Shown here: positions 22,606 through 35,722 of the stretch, one piece after another | Numbering within the stretch: the stretch's first letter is position 1 | Layout of the letters: each line of letters opens with the position of its first letter | Origin: Capsicum annuum | Taxonomy: Eukaryota > Streptophyta > Magnoliopsida > Solanales > Solanaceae | Direction of reading: 5' to 3' | DNA length: 64,000 bases | Assembly (NCBI RefSeq): GCF_002878395.1 | Contig: NC_061111.1 | Span: 23,063,762 to 23,127,761 of the forward strand | Made by a program: the position numbers and the translations under genes | Notes under the pieces: generated by a model | Seen by the model: only the letters and a program-made list of their open reading frames with translations | Told to the model about the DNA's origin: nothing | Database searches by the model: none

Positions 22606-23718
22606 TGCAATGTACCTAAGAAAAATACCTACAAAACAAGAAATGAGTTAGTTGTAAAATAAAGGTCCTTACACTCTCTCATTAGTTTTTTTTTTGCCTC
22701 TTGGGTTTCTTTACTCAATCACACAAGTGTGGGAAGCTTGATTGTATTCCATGCTAGAGAGGTGAACCAAACCTCTACAATGACTCAAGGAAACAATAAC
22801 AAAAGGACACACGAAGGATCATAAACACGAAGAATGGCTACAAAACTAACTTACAATCTAGTACTAGCTTGTAAGTTAGTAATGGAATCAACAAAAGAAA
22901 CAACAAAAACGAAACTAGAAGATCAGATTTTGAGCTTAAAATGGTTGTGTGAACAGTGATTTGATGATGTGGTAGTACACTATTGTCCTCGAGTTTGTCA
23001 AAAATTTACTTGCCAATTTAAAGTCTTGACCATTTCACAATTTGGACTTGGTGGATTTGGTTAATGGAGGAAATTGTCGTCTTGGAGATTTTTTTTTTGA
23101 AATTTATAACTTAGTCTTGGAGCTTCTTTTTCAAATTCAAAACAAGACTTGGACTTTCTTGTATTCCTCCTTATAACATGGGTCCTTGAATCATGGAAAG
23201 TTTTTGGTAAATGGTTGTTAAAGTCTTTGAAGTGATGTGAACAAGACTTTTACCAACAAGTACTATAAATTTGTCTTTCACCATTTTAGATCTATTTTGC
23301 AATTTAAAGCTTAACAAGATGATGAATGTGGTGAAGAACTTGAAGAACACAAAAACAACATCAAGAACATCCAACAACAATTATCCAAGAACTCAACAAG
23401 TCCACAAAAATAAGGCCAAGGCTAGAACAACAACACCAACCACGGCCACCCCTTGTTCACATCAACAACTTCAACAAATTCAAGTTCAAGCTTAGATTTG
23501 GAAACTTTTAGTGTTAGTGAGAAAGAAACCAACACTTGAAACACTCTAACAAACAAATTACTACCAAGATCTAGACACAAAACATAAATCTCGGCCAAGA
23601 ACAAGATGGACAGATTTCAACTTTGTTGGAATTTGTTTTTTCAGTTTTCACCTTTTTTTTAATTTTCTAAGTAACAAACCCAAGATTGACTTTGTAGGAA
23701 TGAAATAAAACTAGTATT

Positions 23719-23726
23719 TGATACCA
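23719..23726 (-). other. Primer binding site (TGGTATCA) of the gag-only element
   Basis: TGGTATCA on the minus strand lies 2 bp inside the 5' LTR end (23729). It matches the start of the initiator-Met PBS. Confidence 0.75.
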
Positions 23727-23728
23727 AA

Positions 23729-24361
23729 TGATACAAGGATGATCAAGAATACAATAAAACATACACCAAAACAGTCCACAAGTTGAGGAAACCCGAGACT
23801 ATTTTGGTGGCCACTCTTGGATTCGCTACTTATAACAAGAATAGAGAGAACAATGAGTGTTAACACCTCAAAACAGCCAACCAAAAAGTTATATTAGCAC
23901 AATTCAATGAAGAAAAACAAGGCTACAACAACTAGAACCTATGGGTTTTACAACAATACAAGGGAAACCAAGAATGGTAACTCTTGGACCCTTAACACCA
24001 CAATCAACACGAACCTAACTCATACAATGACACAAGAGGGCGTCTACCTCTCAAGCACCAAGGTATCAAGATTTACAACACACAAGAGAATCCACCCTTA
24101 TGCTATGCCCTATTTTGGTTTTGGAGCTCTCTCTCACAAGAGGAGTGTTCTTACAATATCAAACATAAACTAAGTAAATAATACCTACATAGTTCTATTT
24201 ATACAACATTAGAAACAAATAGAGAAATGACAAAAGAACCCTCCCATAAATGGGCTCCAAAACCCCCCTTAAGTGTACCAAAAGGATGGCTTTAGTCCTC
24301 CTTTACACTCGAGCTTGTGAACTCCTTTAAGTGGTTTTCAAAAATGCTCAAAAAGTGTCCA
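23729..24361 (-). repeat. 5' LTR of the gag-only element
   Basis: In minus sense it starts TGGACACTTTTTGAGC at 24361 and ends CCTTGTATCA at 23729. A TATAAATAG box lies at 24195-24203, which would drive gag transcription leftward. Confidence 0.85.
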
Positions 24362-24375
24362 TAAATTCTATGGCC

Positions 24376-24960
24376 TCCTTTATCATCACTGGATTGAATG
24401 GTCTTGCTCCATGGACACCTTAGTGGAGAACATAAATTCTACATTCAACATCATCTCTGGCACCTCAATGTCTTGCTCGCATATAAGAGGGATTGTGGCT
24501 CTGCTTAAAATTGCACACCCGAATTGGTCTTCTGCTGTAATTAAATTTTCAATTATGACTATAGATGATCAATCCAACCGTGAGGGTGGCTTATCCTTAA
24601 AGAAAGGGAATTTAGTGTTAATGTGTTTGATATTAGTGTTGTCCATGTCAATCCAGCAAAACCAATTACTCTGGGGCTAATATATGATATCCACCCTATG
24701 AACTACACTAGATACTTGTATGGCTTGGGCTACACAAATATTCAGATTGAGCTATTTGTGAGTCAAAAGTGAACTGCTTGTTAATATCGAGTATATTTGA
24801 GCCAGATCTGAACTATTTTGAGTGGAGAATAAAAAATATAGAAGGATAGTTACAAATGTTGGAGATGATAACTCCACTTATGTTGTTAGTATCCCACAAA
24901 TTCTAGTACTTTTTCAAGAGCTATCTTCCAGTCCTATTGATTTTTTTGTTCCTTTTTCAT
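24376..24960 (+). pseudogene. Subtilisin-like serine protease, C-terminal fragment
   Basis: The frame shows [14 protein letters not shown], then [24 protein letters not shown] containing the catalytic Ser of the S8 family, in two adjacent blocks. After a frameshift come [16 protein letters not shown] and GLGYTNIQIELF, then scattered pieces of the fibronectin-III-like tail (RIVTNVGDDNSTYVVSI). Asp and His catalytic regions are absent: the 5' side ends at the LTR at 24361. Stops and shifts make it non-functional. Related to plant extracellular subtilases. Confidence 0.85.
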
Positions 24961-24989
24961 ATATTTAGGGTTTTTTTGGTGTAGAGTAT

Positions 24990-27737
24990 TGTAACGACCC
25001 AAAATCACCTCCCGGGATGTCACACGGCTCTTAGGGATACAAGTAGCCCCAAGCTAACCTTTTGAGCCTATCACTTCTCATAATAACTCGTTCAAGAAGG
25101 AATATACAAAACACTGGTACTGTTATATCAAATGAAAGGAAATACGAAGATAATACTCAGTCCAAACAACCACAATACTAGAAATCTCAACACGACCACA
25201 CTTTGATAACTAGTCTGACAAAGCCTCTACTACTCCATGAACTAGAAAGTTGTTGGGACAGGTCCCCAACTGACTCAAACTAAACTGAAAGTAATAACAT
25301 AAACACTCGAATACTGAAATGTCTGAAGATAGGTCCCCAAACCATGAGGACTCATCACTGTGGAGATGTAGACAAAAGTACTCAAAAATCACTGATGAGG
25401 ATGGGACTGAGCACCTGAACCTACATTATAGGACAATGTAGAACATAGACATATATGTGGATCAGCACTTGCGAATATACTGAGTATATGGGGGTGTATG
25501 CATTTATATAAGAAAATAGTATCAATACTCTTCAATCAAATCATGCATGCAATTAGGAATGACTCACATGGCAAGAATAAGTCAAAATATAGAGCACATA
25601 AATCATGTAGAATGAAGCATATAACACAAATCTTGTGAGTCATTATACTTTATCTTTACAAATTTGAACTCTTCTCTTATTCTCATTACTCGAAGACTAA
25701 AGAAAGCTTTAAACAATACTTTCAAACTCATGCATATATCTCATGGAGAGTAAAACTTCTTTAATTCTTAAGAACTTATAACTCTTTTGAACTCAAACAC
25801 TTAGAACTCGGAATCATATAACTTTGGTTTAAAAACTAATGATCAACTCTTATTAGTAGAGAAAACTACTTCCTTCTTTGGAATACACTCAAAGCAATTA
25901 ATTCACTTTAGAAAATATCTCATCTCAAAGCTTTAAGGGAAATATTCTATCTTAATGGAAAATACATTAGTTTAAGGAGGTTCTCATAACCGACATAAAC
26001 CATGCGAGCTACATGGAGTACAACGTCTTGTCCTCCTAAGGAAGAAACCTCACTTTGGGGAAAGGCATCATACTCTCGCCAAGGACTATAACCTCAACTC
26101 AGTGATCACTTATCTCGGCCTCAGGCCCAATCATCTCGACCTCAGGCCCAAAATCTCAAACCTACGGTGGCATGTAGTTTTGGGGTAAGAAACCATGGTA
26201 ACTTACCCAAATCTGTGCTAAATACTACTCCCTTTAGTTTATCTCACTCATCTCATGGAAATCCACTTTCAAAATAATCTCATGGTTCATAAGAACCCAA
26301 CAATTAAATCTGTAATCTCATGTGGTAGAGTGGATTTCAAAACTCTATGACCAATAGGTCAAAACATTTCTCAATAATCTTAAAATACTCAAATCATGGG
26401 TGTTTATAGCACAAAAGTTCATAAAATTGCAAGTCTCAAGTAGGGCTTAGTGACCCATAATTCAATCTCAAGTTAAAACTCATCAAAATGCGTATTAGAT
26501 AGCATATAGATTCATAAATCATATAGAAATATGGAATTTATAGCAATTTAGCTCATTTTCTCAACATACTCATATACTTCAATATCTCAAATATTTCAAC
26601 TATTAACTTCTCAAGGATTAAAATTACGGGGTATAGACCCAGCTGCAATTTCTCAAGAAAACATATAAAAATCATGTCATTAGACTCTCAATTCATGGAA
26701 AAACATCAAAAGATTACAACCAATAACAATGGGTGAAAACCCCCAAATCAATTTCATGTAAAATCTCATAAATTGTAGAAAATTGTAGTTTAAATAAACC
26801 TTTGGACACAAGGGTGAAAGGATAACCCTTGTTCAAAACCCCACATACCTTAGACTATAAAATTGAATGAACAATCTTTCTTCAACTCTTCTTATTACTC
26901 TTGAGAGAGGGTTCTTGCAACCCTTGAACTTGGGGAACTTAAATCTCAACTCAATTTGTAGAATCTATGGTGAGTTCTTAGATTTCTTAGAGAAGGATTT
27001 TAGATTTGATCTTGAGGGAGAAACCCTAGATCTCTTATGTTTTGGATGATGAATGAAATTATTTACTTTGCTTGGAATATATCTGGTTGATAAAAGAGTG
27101 GAAAATAATGAAAATCCTTTTTAAAAATTAGTTAAAAATACTGAACGAGGGCTGCGACGGTCGGAGCGACGGTCGTTGCTATCCTGACGGACCGTCGGAT
27201 CATCCGTCGTATGCCGGTCAGAAAAAAACATACTGCCTCGATGTGATAGTTGAAGCAACGGTCTGTCGCAGTCTTGAAAGTCTTTCGAAACATCCATCGT
27301 ACGTTGTCCATGATGAGACCACACTGCCTTAGTGGTGACGGTCTCAGCGGCGGTCCGTCGCAGCCTTGACGGTCCGTCATCCTGGCCGTCATACTTGGGC
27401 CAGAAAAGGGAGTTACTGCCTTGGTTATGATGGGCTAAGCGAAGATCCATCGCAGACTCGATGGTCCGTTGGATGATCCGTTGCACCTGGGCAGTTCTAA
27501 TAACTCTCAGTAAAATGGCCATAACTTATCACCCCGATGCCGGATTTGGACAAAATTTGTATCGTTGGAAAGCTAATTCAATTATCTACATGACAAAAAT
27601 TCAAATTTAAGAAAATTCTATATGGATTTAACACCAATCACTTGGGAAGTCTCTTCTCAATCTTTTAGGGCCGGAATTACCCTTCACTTAACACGCTCTA
27701 AGGCTCGGACTATAAGGAAACTTTGCGGGGTCTTACA
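24990..27737 (-). repeat. Ty3 LTR (3' LTR of a truncated minus-strand element)
   Basis: It starts TGTAACGACCC at 24990 and ends GGGGTCTTACA at 27737, followed by a polypurine tract (27738-27751 in minus sense). It shares motifs with the LTRs at 29306 and 35723, such as GGGATGTCACACGG and CATGCGAGCTACATGG-like segments. There is no PBS on the left side, so the left border is the insertion site next to the subtilase remnant. A CGTC-rich tandem block lies at 27145-27495. Confidence 0.85.
27145..27495. repeat. CpG-rich tandem block (GACGGTCCGTC-type) inside an LTR
   Basis: Three to four imperfect units of about 95 bp each carry GACGGTC / GGTCCGTCGCAG / ACGGACCGTC motifs, many self-complementary. 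The block is far richer in GC and CpG than its surroundings. Open frames here are by-products. Confidence 0.8.
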
Positions 27738-28355
27738 ATATCTCCCCCTTTGAAATATTCTTCCTAGAATGTCTCTAGTTAGACTAGGAACACAGGAAAA
27801 TAGAGTACACATAGCTGAAGCAATTTGCTAAACGGCTCAAAATCTCTCTAAACTCTTGAATACCTCAGAAATTGCAAGAACTCATGCAAGGATAGATATA
27901 TAGCTAAACTTTAGATAAGAAGGGGTGAATTAAGGAAGAATAATACCTTCGGATCAATCTGAACTCATGGAAAAGAGGTACAGGTGTTTTACTTGTATGT
28001 CTGCTTCTGCCTCCCAAGTAGCGCCCTCAACTGACTGGTTCCGCCATAAAACTTTGACCAAGGGAACCGCTTTGTTCCTTAGTCTACGGATCTAAAAATC
28101 TAGGACCTCATTAGAAATCTCATAGAATGAAATACTATTCTGAATATCAGCACTCCCTGAAGGATCTACCACAATGGAATCACTAATATGCGTCTTCAGC
28201 ATGGAGACTGAAAAATAGGATGAACGGCTGACAACTCCGCAGGAAACTCAATCTCATAGGTTACTTTCCCAATACGGCTCAAAACTCTCTACGAGCCAAC
28301 ATAACGGGGACTAAGCTTTTCCTTTTTACCAAACCTCTTTACCCCTTTCAAAAGC
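27738..28355 (-). pseudogene. Ty3 integrase C-terminus and polypurine tract, 5'-truncated
   Basis: In minus sense, blocks read IRRLRNKAVPLVKVLWRNQS and EGATWEAEADIQ, the chromodomain-like end of a chromovirus integrase, here with the Trp intact. Upstream are SRIGKVTYEIEFPAEL and HPIF. Copy similarity stops at about 28350 (KRFGKKEK), where the palindrome follows. The rest of pol and gag is missing. Confidence 0.83.
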
Positions 28356-28363
28356 CTTCAATG

Positions 28364-29306
28364 ATACATGGAGGGTTGCTATGTTTGTTTTAGATCAAAA
28401 TGTATTGATGCATACTTAAGCAGTGGTCCCAATAGTTGAATAGCTCACTTTTATCGAGTGTTGCTCAATGATCCTTGATCAACCAACCTTCAATGAATTT
28501 GATAAATTAATTATCAAGGAGTTACATAACGTTTGATCTAAATTGACTCTACGAAGCCTATCAAACGTTACGTAACTCTAGGCTCATTACCCTATAAAAA
28601 ATATTTGCTCGAGTTAGTGTACAAATCAAAAGAGGTTAATCTCTCAGCCTCTTTACTAATCTCTCTTCTCTCATATAAAGGACAATATATCTTCCATACA
28701 AAAGTCTACACTATCGCCAGAAATTCTTGCCATAGCAAAAGTCTTGAGAAGGCATGACTAGTAATCTCTCAATATCACTTTTATGACTTTCTTGTCATCT
28801 CTTTCAATTATATTAGAATGGACATAGCGAGCAATTATGCTTAGTCCAGTTTGTCCATTCCATATAATTGCAAGAGACATCAAGAAAGTCATAAAAGTGA
28901 TATTGAGAGATTACTAGTCATGCCTTCTCAAGACTTTCGTTGTGGCAAGAATTTTTTGTGACGTTGTAGACTTTTGCATGGTTGATATGTTGTACTCTAA
29001 ATGAGAGAAGAGAGATCAGTAGAAACGCTGAGAAATTGAGCTTATTTAATTTGTGCAATAACTCAAGCAAAGGTTTTTTATAGGGTAATGAGCCTGAAGT
29101 TACGTAAGGTTTGATAGGCTTAGTAGAGTCAGTTTAGATCAAATGTTATGTAACTCCTTGCTAATTAATTTATCAAATCCATTGAAGGTAGATTGAACAA
29201 GATGCATTGAGAAATGCTAAAAAAAAGTAAACTACTGTTGGGACCACTGCTTTATTGTGTATCAACACATTATAACCTGAAACAAACATAGCGACCCTCT
29301 ATGTAT
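28364..29306. mobile_element. Foldback palindrome, arms about 460 bp, loop about 27 bp
   Basis: Left arm 28364-28824 and right arm 28852-29306 are close reverse complements, from ATACATGGAGGGTTGCTATG to CATAGCGACCCTCTATGTAT. The arms contain GATTACTAGTCATGCCTTCT and its complement. The right arm is cut by the 29306-38422 LTR element: the next bases of the mirrored end (TCAT) appear at 38428-38431. No ORF. It resembles foldback transposons described in Solanaceae, by structure only. Confidence 0.87.
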
Positions 29307-32040
29307 GTAACGCCCCGAAATTGGGTCCCGAGATGTCACATGGTGCTTAGGATCATAAGTGACCCCAAGATAACCCTTCTACTGGCATAACTCATAAGCA
29401 ACTGAACAAAAAGTATAAATCTATACAAATCTCCGGAAAATAACTCTTTTCTGAATATGATAAATACAAAACTAAATTTACAATATTACAACTCTGCTTT
29501 TACAAGCAAAATTGAAACGGAATACATTAACTTCTACTGACTGTCTATGAGGCCTCTACTAGTACTGACTGTAGGTAGCTAGGTCATGACTCCCGACTAT
29601 CCCAACTCAATACAGCTGGATAAAGAAAATACAAAACTTCTCAAAATGTATAACTAACTCAAGCCCTTGAATCAAAAGGATTCATCACCTGCTGACTGGA
29701 TGCCGCAAACTGACTGGATCTGAAGATGTACACTATACCTTGTACCTACATTCCGAGAAAATATAGCCCACATACGAATATGTGGGTCAATACCATGGAA
29801 ATGTACCTAGCATATGGAGGTGCAATGCATATATAAAATAATATCTTAATATCATCACATTTTATAAAATTATGCATGCTGATATAAATGACTCACTTAA
29901 CTCGAATTAAAATCATCATAATCATAAGAGAGTAAAATATATCGGGTGAAACATGTGAGTCATCATAATAAATCTCAATTTACTTCCATCTCGATTCCAA
30001 ATCATCAAAGCAATCAAATCTCATAACAATTCTCTTTGGAATATATGTTCATTAAATCTTTCAAAAATAATGACTTTCTCAAACTCAGTCTTTCAAACAA
30101 ATATATTTTTATCTCAGATAGAAGAATAAAACTTTTCATATTAGATAGGAGAATGCACACACACACATTGAGATTATCTTACAACCGACATAAATCATGT
30201 GAGCTACATGGAGTCCAACATCCAACCCACATTTGGGAGAGCTGTTCTATCCTTTCCATCGGAGTAAGACCTTAATCATTCTTTTCACTAGTCATCACGA
30301 TATCAATTAGCCTTAGGCTCACATCCTATGGGGGCATGTAGTTCTAGGGAAGTACCAATCACAACTATACCTTCCAGTCAGTGCTAAAGACTACTCCCGG
30401 ACTTAGCTCAGATATTTTCAAAAGAAAATCCACAACAACACAATTCAACAATTCATAACGGGAGCCATCGTGCTACCCTTTTATCATAATCAATCAAAAT
30501 GTGGATTTCTTTTCTCATTCGAGTTCAAAAATAACTCCTTCAACACCAAAAGGTCAAATCAATCCAATCTCAAAGTGTATATAACACATTACTTCAACAA
30601 AACATAAATTCAAATTGGGTTCAACAACCCATATATCAATACTTGATCAAAACATTTCAAGATTCGCACTTTATATATCAAACATGTATGATTCATATGA
30701 AAATCTGGAAATTTATCTTTAATCATGAATAGTCACATCAACGCTCATGAAATTCATCTTCAAAACATCAAAAATATTATAACTTCTTCAACAAGTATAT
30801 AGATTTCAAATTTCCATCTCAAATTCGTAAGTAGAGCATGTAAAATCATATATCTTTGTAAAATAATACAAATTTTGGGCACAAGAACGAAAGGGTGTTC
30901 TCATTGAAAAACCCCACATACCTTAAACTTGAAGCTTTGAATGAACTCTTGACCTTGGGACTCTATTTGTGAAAATAATGACTGTTTCTTGTAGTCCTCG
31001 GAATGGGGATTCCTAATCTCGAAGAATTATTGAAAACTCATGGTTGAATCTTGAGATATTTGAATTTTTAGGTTGAAAGCCTAATGAATGTTCTTGGTGA
31101 TTTTGAGAGAAAGTAAACTTATTTTGGTGTTATTGGAGTTTAATCCCGTGTTATAGACATATATAGGGGTGTTTTTGGCACTTGGAAGTGAGATATGTGA
31201 CGCATTGCTTATCGTACACATTTAAGTATGCGCCTCATTGCTTATTGCACACATTTAAGTATGTGCCGTATTGCTTATCGCACACTTTTAAGTATGTGCC
31301 TCATTTCTTATCTCACACATTTAAGTATGCGCCGCATTGCTATTGCACACCTATTCTAGTAGCCATTTGCGATTGGTTAGGCGACGCACTCTACTTCAGA
31401 AAGCCATAACTCCTTGTTCGGGTATCGGTTTTGATGAAATTGGTATCGTTGGAAAGCTAATTCAATTATCTACAATTTGATAGGTCTTGCCTGAAAAATT
31501 CCATGTATATTAAGAGATATTCATATTTGAAGCTGACCCTTGTAGAATCAAATATCAAACTTTGGATGAATCAATTGGTCTTAGCTCAACCTTGTTCTAG
31601 GTCATTGATATAAACATTTTCCACCTCTAAACTACTCGATAGACTAGGATAATGATCATGAAACTTGTTTTCATGTGAGAATCACTTGTATTAGAGCTTA
31701 GACGCACAGGAACGACGGTTAGAATTCTAGCACAAAAATACGGGGTATTACATTATCTCCCCCTTGGGAACATTCGTCCTCAAATGTGTATAATTAACCC
31801 AAAACACAGAACAATATTAGTCTTCAAGCTATCATGTGTAACTGATAGAACCGAATCACTGGATCTAAAGAATAATGAGCTAATAAACTGGTCTGCAAGT
31901 GCATAAATCCTTAAGAAAAATAACTATATGGCTAAGATATAAATGAGAGTGTCAACTTATGAGTAACCATTACTTTGCACTGGATCTGATCTCATGAGAA
32001 ATGATGAGAGGTTTATGACATGAAAACTCGGGGTATTACA
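29306..32040 (-). repeat. 3' LTR of the LARD-like element
   Basis: It begins TGTAACGCCCC and ends GGGGTATTACA at 32040. A second, inner GGGGTATTACA followed by TTATCTCCCCCTTGGG lies at 31742-31768, which looks like an older LTR end plus polypurine tract now inside the LTR. The other LTR has the same inner copy at about 38122-38148. About 37-bp tandem repeats lie at 31180-31360. Confidence 0.88.
31180..31360. repeat. 37-bp tandem repeats in the 3' LTR
   Basis: Four to five copies of CGCATTGCTTATCGCACACA plus TTTAAGTATGCGC. The matching LTR has three to four copies at 37600-37735. Open frames here arise from the repeat. Confidence 0.88.
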
Positions 32041-32056
32041 TTATCCCCCTCTTGGG
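32041..32056 (-). other. Polypurine tract of the LARD-like element
   Basis: The minus strand reads CCCAAGAGGGGGATAA directly before TGTAATACCCC of the 3' LTR. Confidence 0.8.
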
Positions 32057-35000
32057 ATCGTTCATCCCCGAATGATAATAATTTGATGAAAATACTAGGA
32101 AGAGACTGTGATACTACACAGGATACTTACGAACTGAATCATGACTTAATATCTAAAACTGAAACTGATGCATGAACTGAGCTGAATTCATAATTTAATT
32201 GGACACAAACACATTGCCTCTTGGAATGTACATAAGTATAAGACTGGGGATAGTAAGACTAGCTGAAAAATTAAGAATCTATAGGAGCTTATCTCCTTGC
32301 TTGCTAAACTAGATTACAGGCTATATGGACTGGATCATACTGACTACCCATACTCAAATGGAGTATTTTTTTTAGCACTTCTCTACAAAATTCTATTGAC
32401 ATTAGGGAGCAAAGTATTTTGGGCATGCTCTGAACAATACATTTGACTAAGGAATTACAACATTGATATAACTCTATAGCATGGAATATAATTATATAAC
32501 TCATAAACTAGGATAGGATTGCTAGGCGGCAGGCAACACAACTTCTTTCTTTCAAGCTTAGCATCACTTCTCAAATGCTCTCTCAACTATACTATTCCCC
32601 TTAGATACCATACTCATTTGATTCAACTTATAATTCTCATATTGGCACTTCGAAATCTTTCTACTAAGGTCTAAATTAAACTAAGTTCTCTCACCATGAT
32701 CAATCCTAACACTAAATCACAAGATACAAGATGCCAAACCACAATACTAGACTAAACCACAAGGTTCAATATTCAATATCTTTTTAGAGTCCACACCCTA
32801 AGCATAACATGCCTTACCACTTCAATGACTAATTAAAAACTCTTGATATGGATTCACTAGCGCCTATTGTATTCATCGTCTTACACCCAACATGACATTC
32901 AACCCTATCATTAAAAATCACATATAACTTTAAGGCAAATACCCCTAAAGCCATACTTCGCATATTCTCTAAACCTTTATCAACAACAATTTTCTTGCAC
33001 TATTCTCAAAAACATACACATAATTTCTAACTAACCATGACATATATCAAAGACTTGGCATCAATCTTACTTCACACTTTAGCCTTAGATAGAAAAGCAT
33101 AAATAATTTTTCTTAATGAGGGTCATCAACTCTCTCACATATAAACCATTGCTTATCTACTATCATCACCACTATCTTAACATAGGAAGAGGTCACCGAA
33201 GGGCTTACACATATGAACCAGAAGCATGAAAACTACAATACATAACATTAACACTTATCTTTGTCCTGAGGAATAAAATATCAAAGGCATTGATTCATTA
33301 AAGAAATCTAAGCTGAGGACATGCATGATATAATGCGAACTTCACTAGTATCATGAGTTTAAAAATTGGTCATACTCTGAAACATGAGTTTATACTTATC
33401 ATGAGCTATTCAACATAAGACTCCAAGGAAGCTGTTACATGCTTACTAGAAGCTGAGAATGGGCTTGAGCACACATGATAGGTATAAGCATAGACCTGTG
33501 GCATGGATTTGTCAAGCAAGTGATGGATTTGGTGTTGTAATGACTAAAATCCAAGGAATACTCTAAAGTAAGAAGGGATCACTATCTCATCATAACTCAT
33601 TATTGACATGTATTACAATCTAATTCTCAAAACTCAATTTGGTTCTTCACTAACCATCTCCTCCTTAGGTTAAAGCTAGTATTCTAAGTATGATTGTCTA
33701 CTCCATATCCTTGAGATTAAGCCATAATTTCATCATTCTATTATCTACACATAAATTCTAAACTCACAAGAATAAACTAATTTCGAACTTACCGACTTCA
33801 TTCTTGAATAACCCATCCATATGCCATCCTTAATTCCTAGCTTCAATAATTATCATCGAAGAATTACACCCTCGTTTGCAACCATATCTACATATCTAAT
33901 CACATAATCATAGCCTACCAAGATCACACTTCTATACTTATATTTTTCCCAAACCATGATAATAAAATCATACTAAAAAGACTCAACATCTTTAATCATA
34001 ACTCCTTAACTTAGCTATCAAGTAAAACATAAATTATCTAACTAGCCTTTCTCCACCTAGCAACTCAACATTACTACTAACCACAAAATATGCAATAATC
34101 CTCAAAAAAATAATGCAGCCCCATTTCACCTTGGGCATACTTCTACACCATACTTAATTATGAACACATGATCTTATACTCTTACATACACTGTTCAGGC
34201 CTACTAGATCACCTCCATATAACTAGCATCAACAACTGAACTATCAACTGTTCAAACTTAATTTCTAGAGCTAAATATGATTTACAACCCAATCTCACAC
34301 ACAATTTTCACTTCAAAACTATAGAACATAGCATTAAGAATAACTAGTACACAATGACAATCGATCATAATCAATATGGCCTATCTTATTCATAATCTGT
34401 TAATACATCCTCCTTCTTCACATCATTACTATTTACCCATCTTCATACCTAAATTACTTTCATAGCTCTATAAATTTCAACTAAACTTCCTCTTCCAATC
34501 TCAGGAAAGCCTAAATTAACAATACTCAACCACCAAGTACTTCCATCAAAACTTATACTTTCCTAGCACAACAAATATCATCAATAACTCTTTTCATACT
34601 TCAAGCAAACAATAATCCACCTTAACTAATAATCTCCTTCTCTAACTTCACTAAACTAACAAACAAGGATATATGACTTCATTACTAATTCAATCATAAG
34701 CAAAAATTCAGCTATACATATTCAATAAATTGCCCTTACCACCATTCTTGCCACTACACTTCTAAACCCACAAGTTCAACTAACACAAGACTTTTAACTA
34801 AACGTTACTACTTTTGTCAATACATAAAAACCCACACTTTTAACTAACACCAGAACAACAAGATAAACAACAAGTTGCTAGTAAATCGAAATAGTCCTCA
34901 CACGGCTTCACTAGACTTTGGATTTGTGTTTTGATTAAGAAAATTGTATGAATAACAAAGAAAATATGCTAGTGAATCAAAATAGGCCTCACATAGCTTC

Positions 35001-35706
35001 ACTAGACTTTGATTTTTCACAAACATAATGATAACAAGATTACATAATACAAGAGATAGAAACTTGACATACAACATTCAAGGATCTAAGAATACACCTT
35101 ACTCTGTCTTAATTAAATAACTAATAAGAACGAGGAAATAACTTAAATTTGAAGGACTTATAACACACTAGAAGGCTCCTCTCAAGCCACTTTATGAAAC
35201 TTCTGAAACTTCTGCTAGCAAATATAAGAGCATTATCTAGGGAGGAGATTGGAACTTGCCGAACATGTTACCTCAAGAACAGTACATTGATAGAGAAGTA
35301 TAGATTATCATTATGGATTCTGAGGAGAAATTTAAAAGCATATCTCACTCGAGCTTAGTGAACGATTTCTACAGGCCTGATAAAGAACTTTAGTTTTCGA
35401 AACTTAAAAGTACTGATATGGTACTTATGTAGCTTTCTTACAATTCCATAACTATCTATGGAGAATTAAGCTCAACTATTTTTGATACCTTGGAAATAAG
35501 GAAGAGATGGCCTGACAAGAGTAAGATGAGAATCTATATAAGTTTCTTGGAGAACTTTTCTATAGCATGATTTAAGACTTGAAAGAATGGAGATATTTCC
35601 TAAAAGCCCTGTAGCCCCTCGAAGAAAAGTATAGACATCTATGTACCGTTCCACAAGACTCTACTAGACACGGCTTCATAGACACCCTAAGACACTTGAA
35701 CTCTGT
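32057..35706 (-). other. Non-coding interior of the LARD-like element
   Basis: This 3.65-kb stretch is AT-rich and G-poor on the plus strand. Only short chance ORFs occur (such as 32304-32504 and 35472-35654). The part next to the PBS (about 35460-35706) looks like the untranslated leader seen in related Ty3 elements. Otherwise I see nothing coding. Confidence 0.7.
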
Positions 35707-35718
35707 GCTCTGATACCA
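35707..35718 (-). other. Primer binding site, exact tRNA-iMet match
   Basis: The minus strand reads TGGTATCAGAGC, 12 of 12 bases, 4 bp from the 5' LTR (35723). Confidence 0.9.
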
Positions 35719-35722
35719 AGTT

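Larger units (their letters stand above)
20328..24361 (-). mobile_element. Gag-only (non-autonomous) LTR retrotransposon
   Basis: Two related LTRs (20328-21025 and 23729-24361) flank a 2.7-kb interior. The interior carries a gag-like region on the minus strand and no protease, RT or integrase. An 8-base tRNA-iMet PBS abuts the right-hand (5') LTR. Flanks differ (mudrA on the left, subtilase on the right) and no target duplication is visible, so the ends have been rearranged or the site was already chimeric. Confidence 0.8.

Noticed and set aside
27121..27522. 133-codon minus-strand ORF
   Set aside because: It falls in the CpG-rich tandem block of an LTR, and its open frame follows from the repeat composition.
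31182..31409. 75-codon ORF with repeated HTFKYVPHCLSHT-like units
   Set aside because: It is a direct translation of the 37-bp LTR repeats and has no domain.
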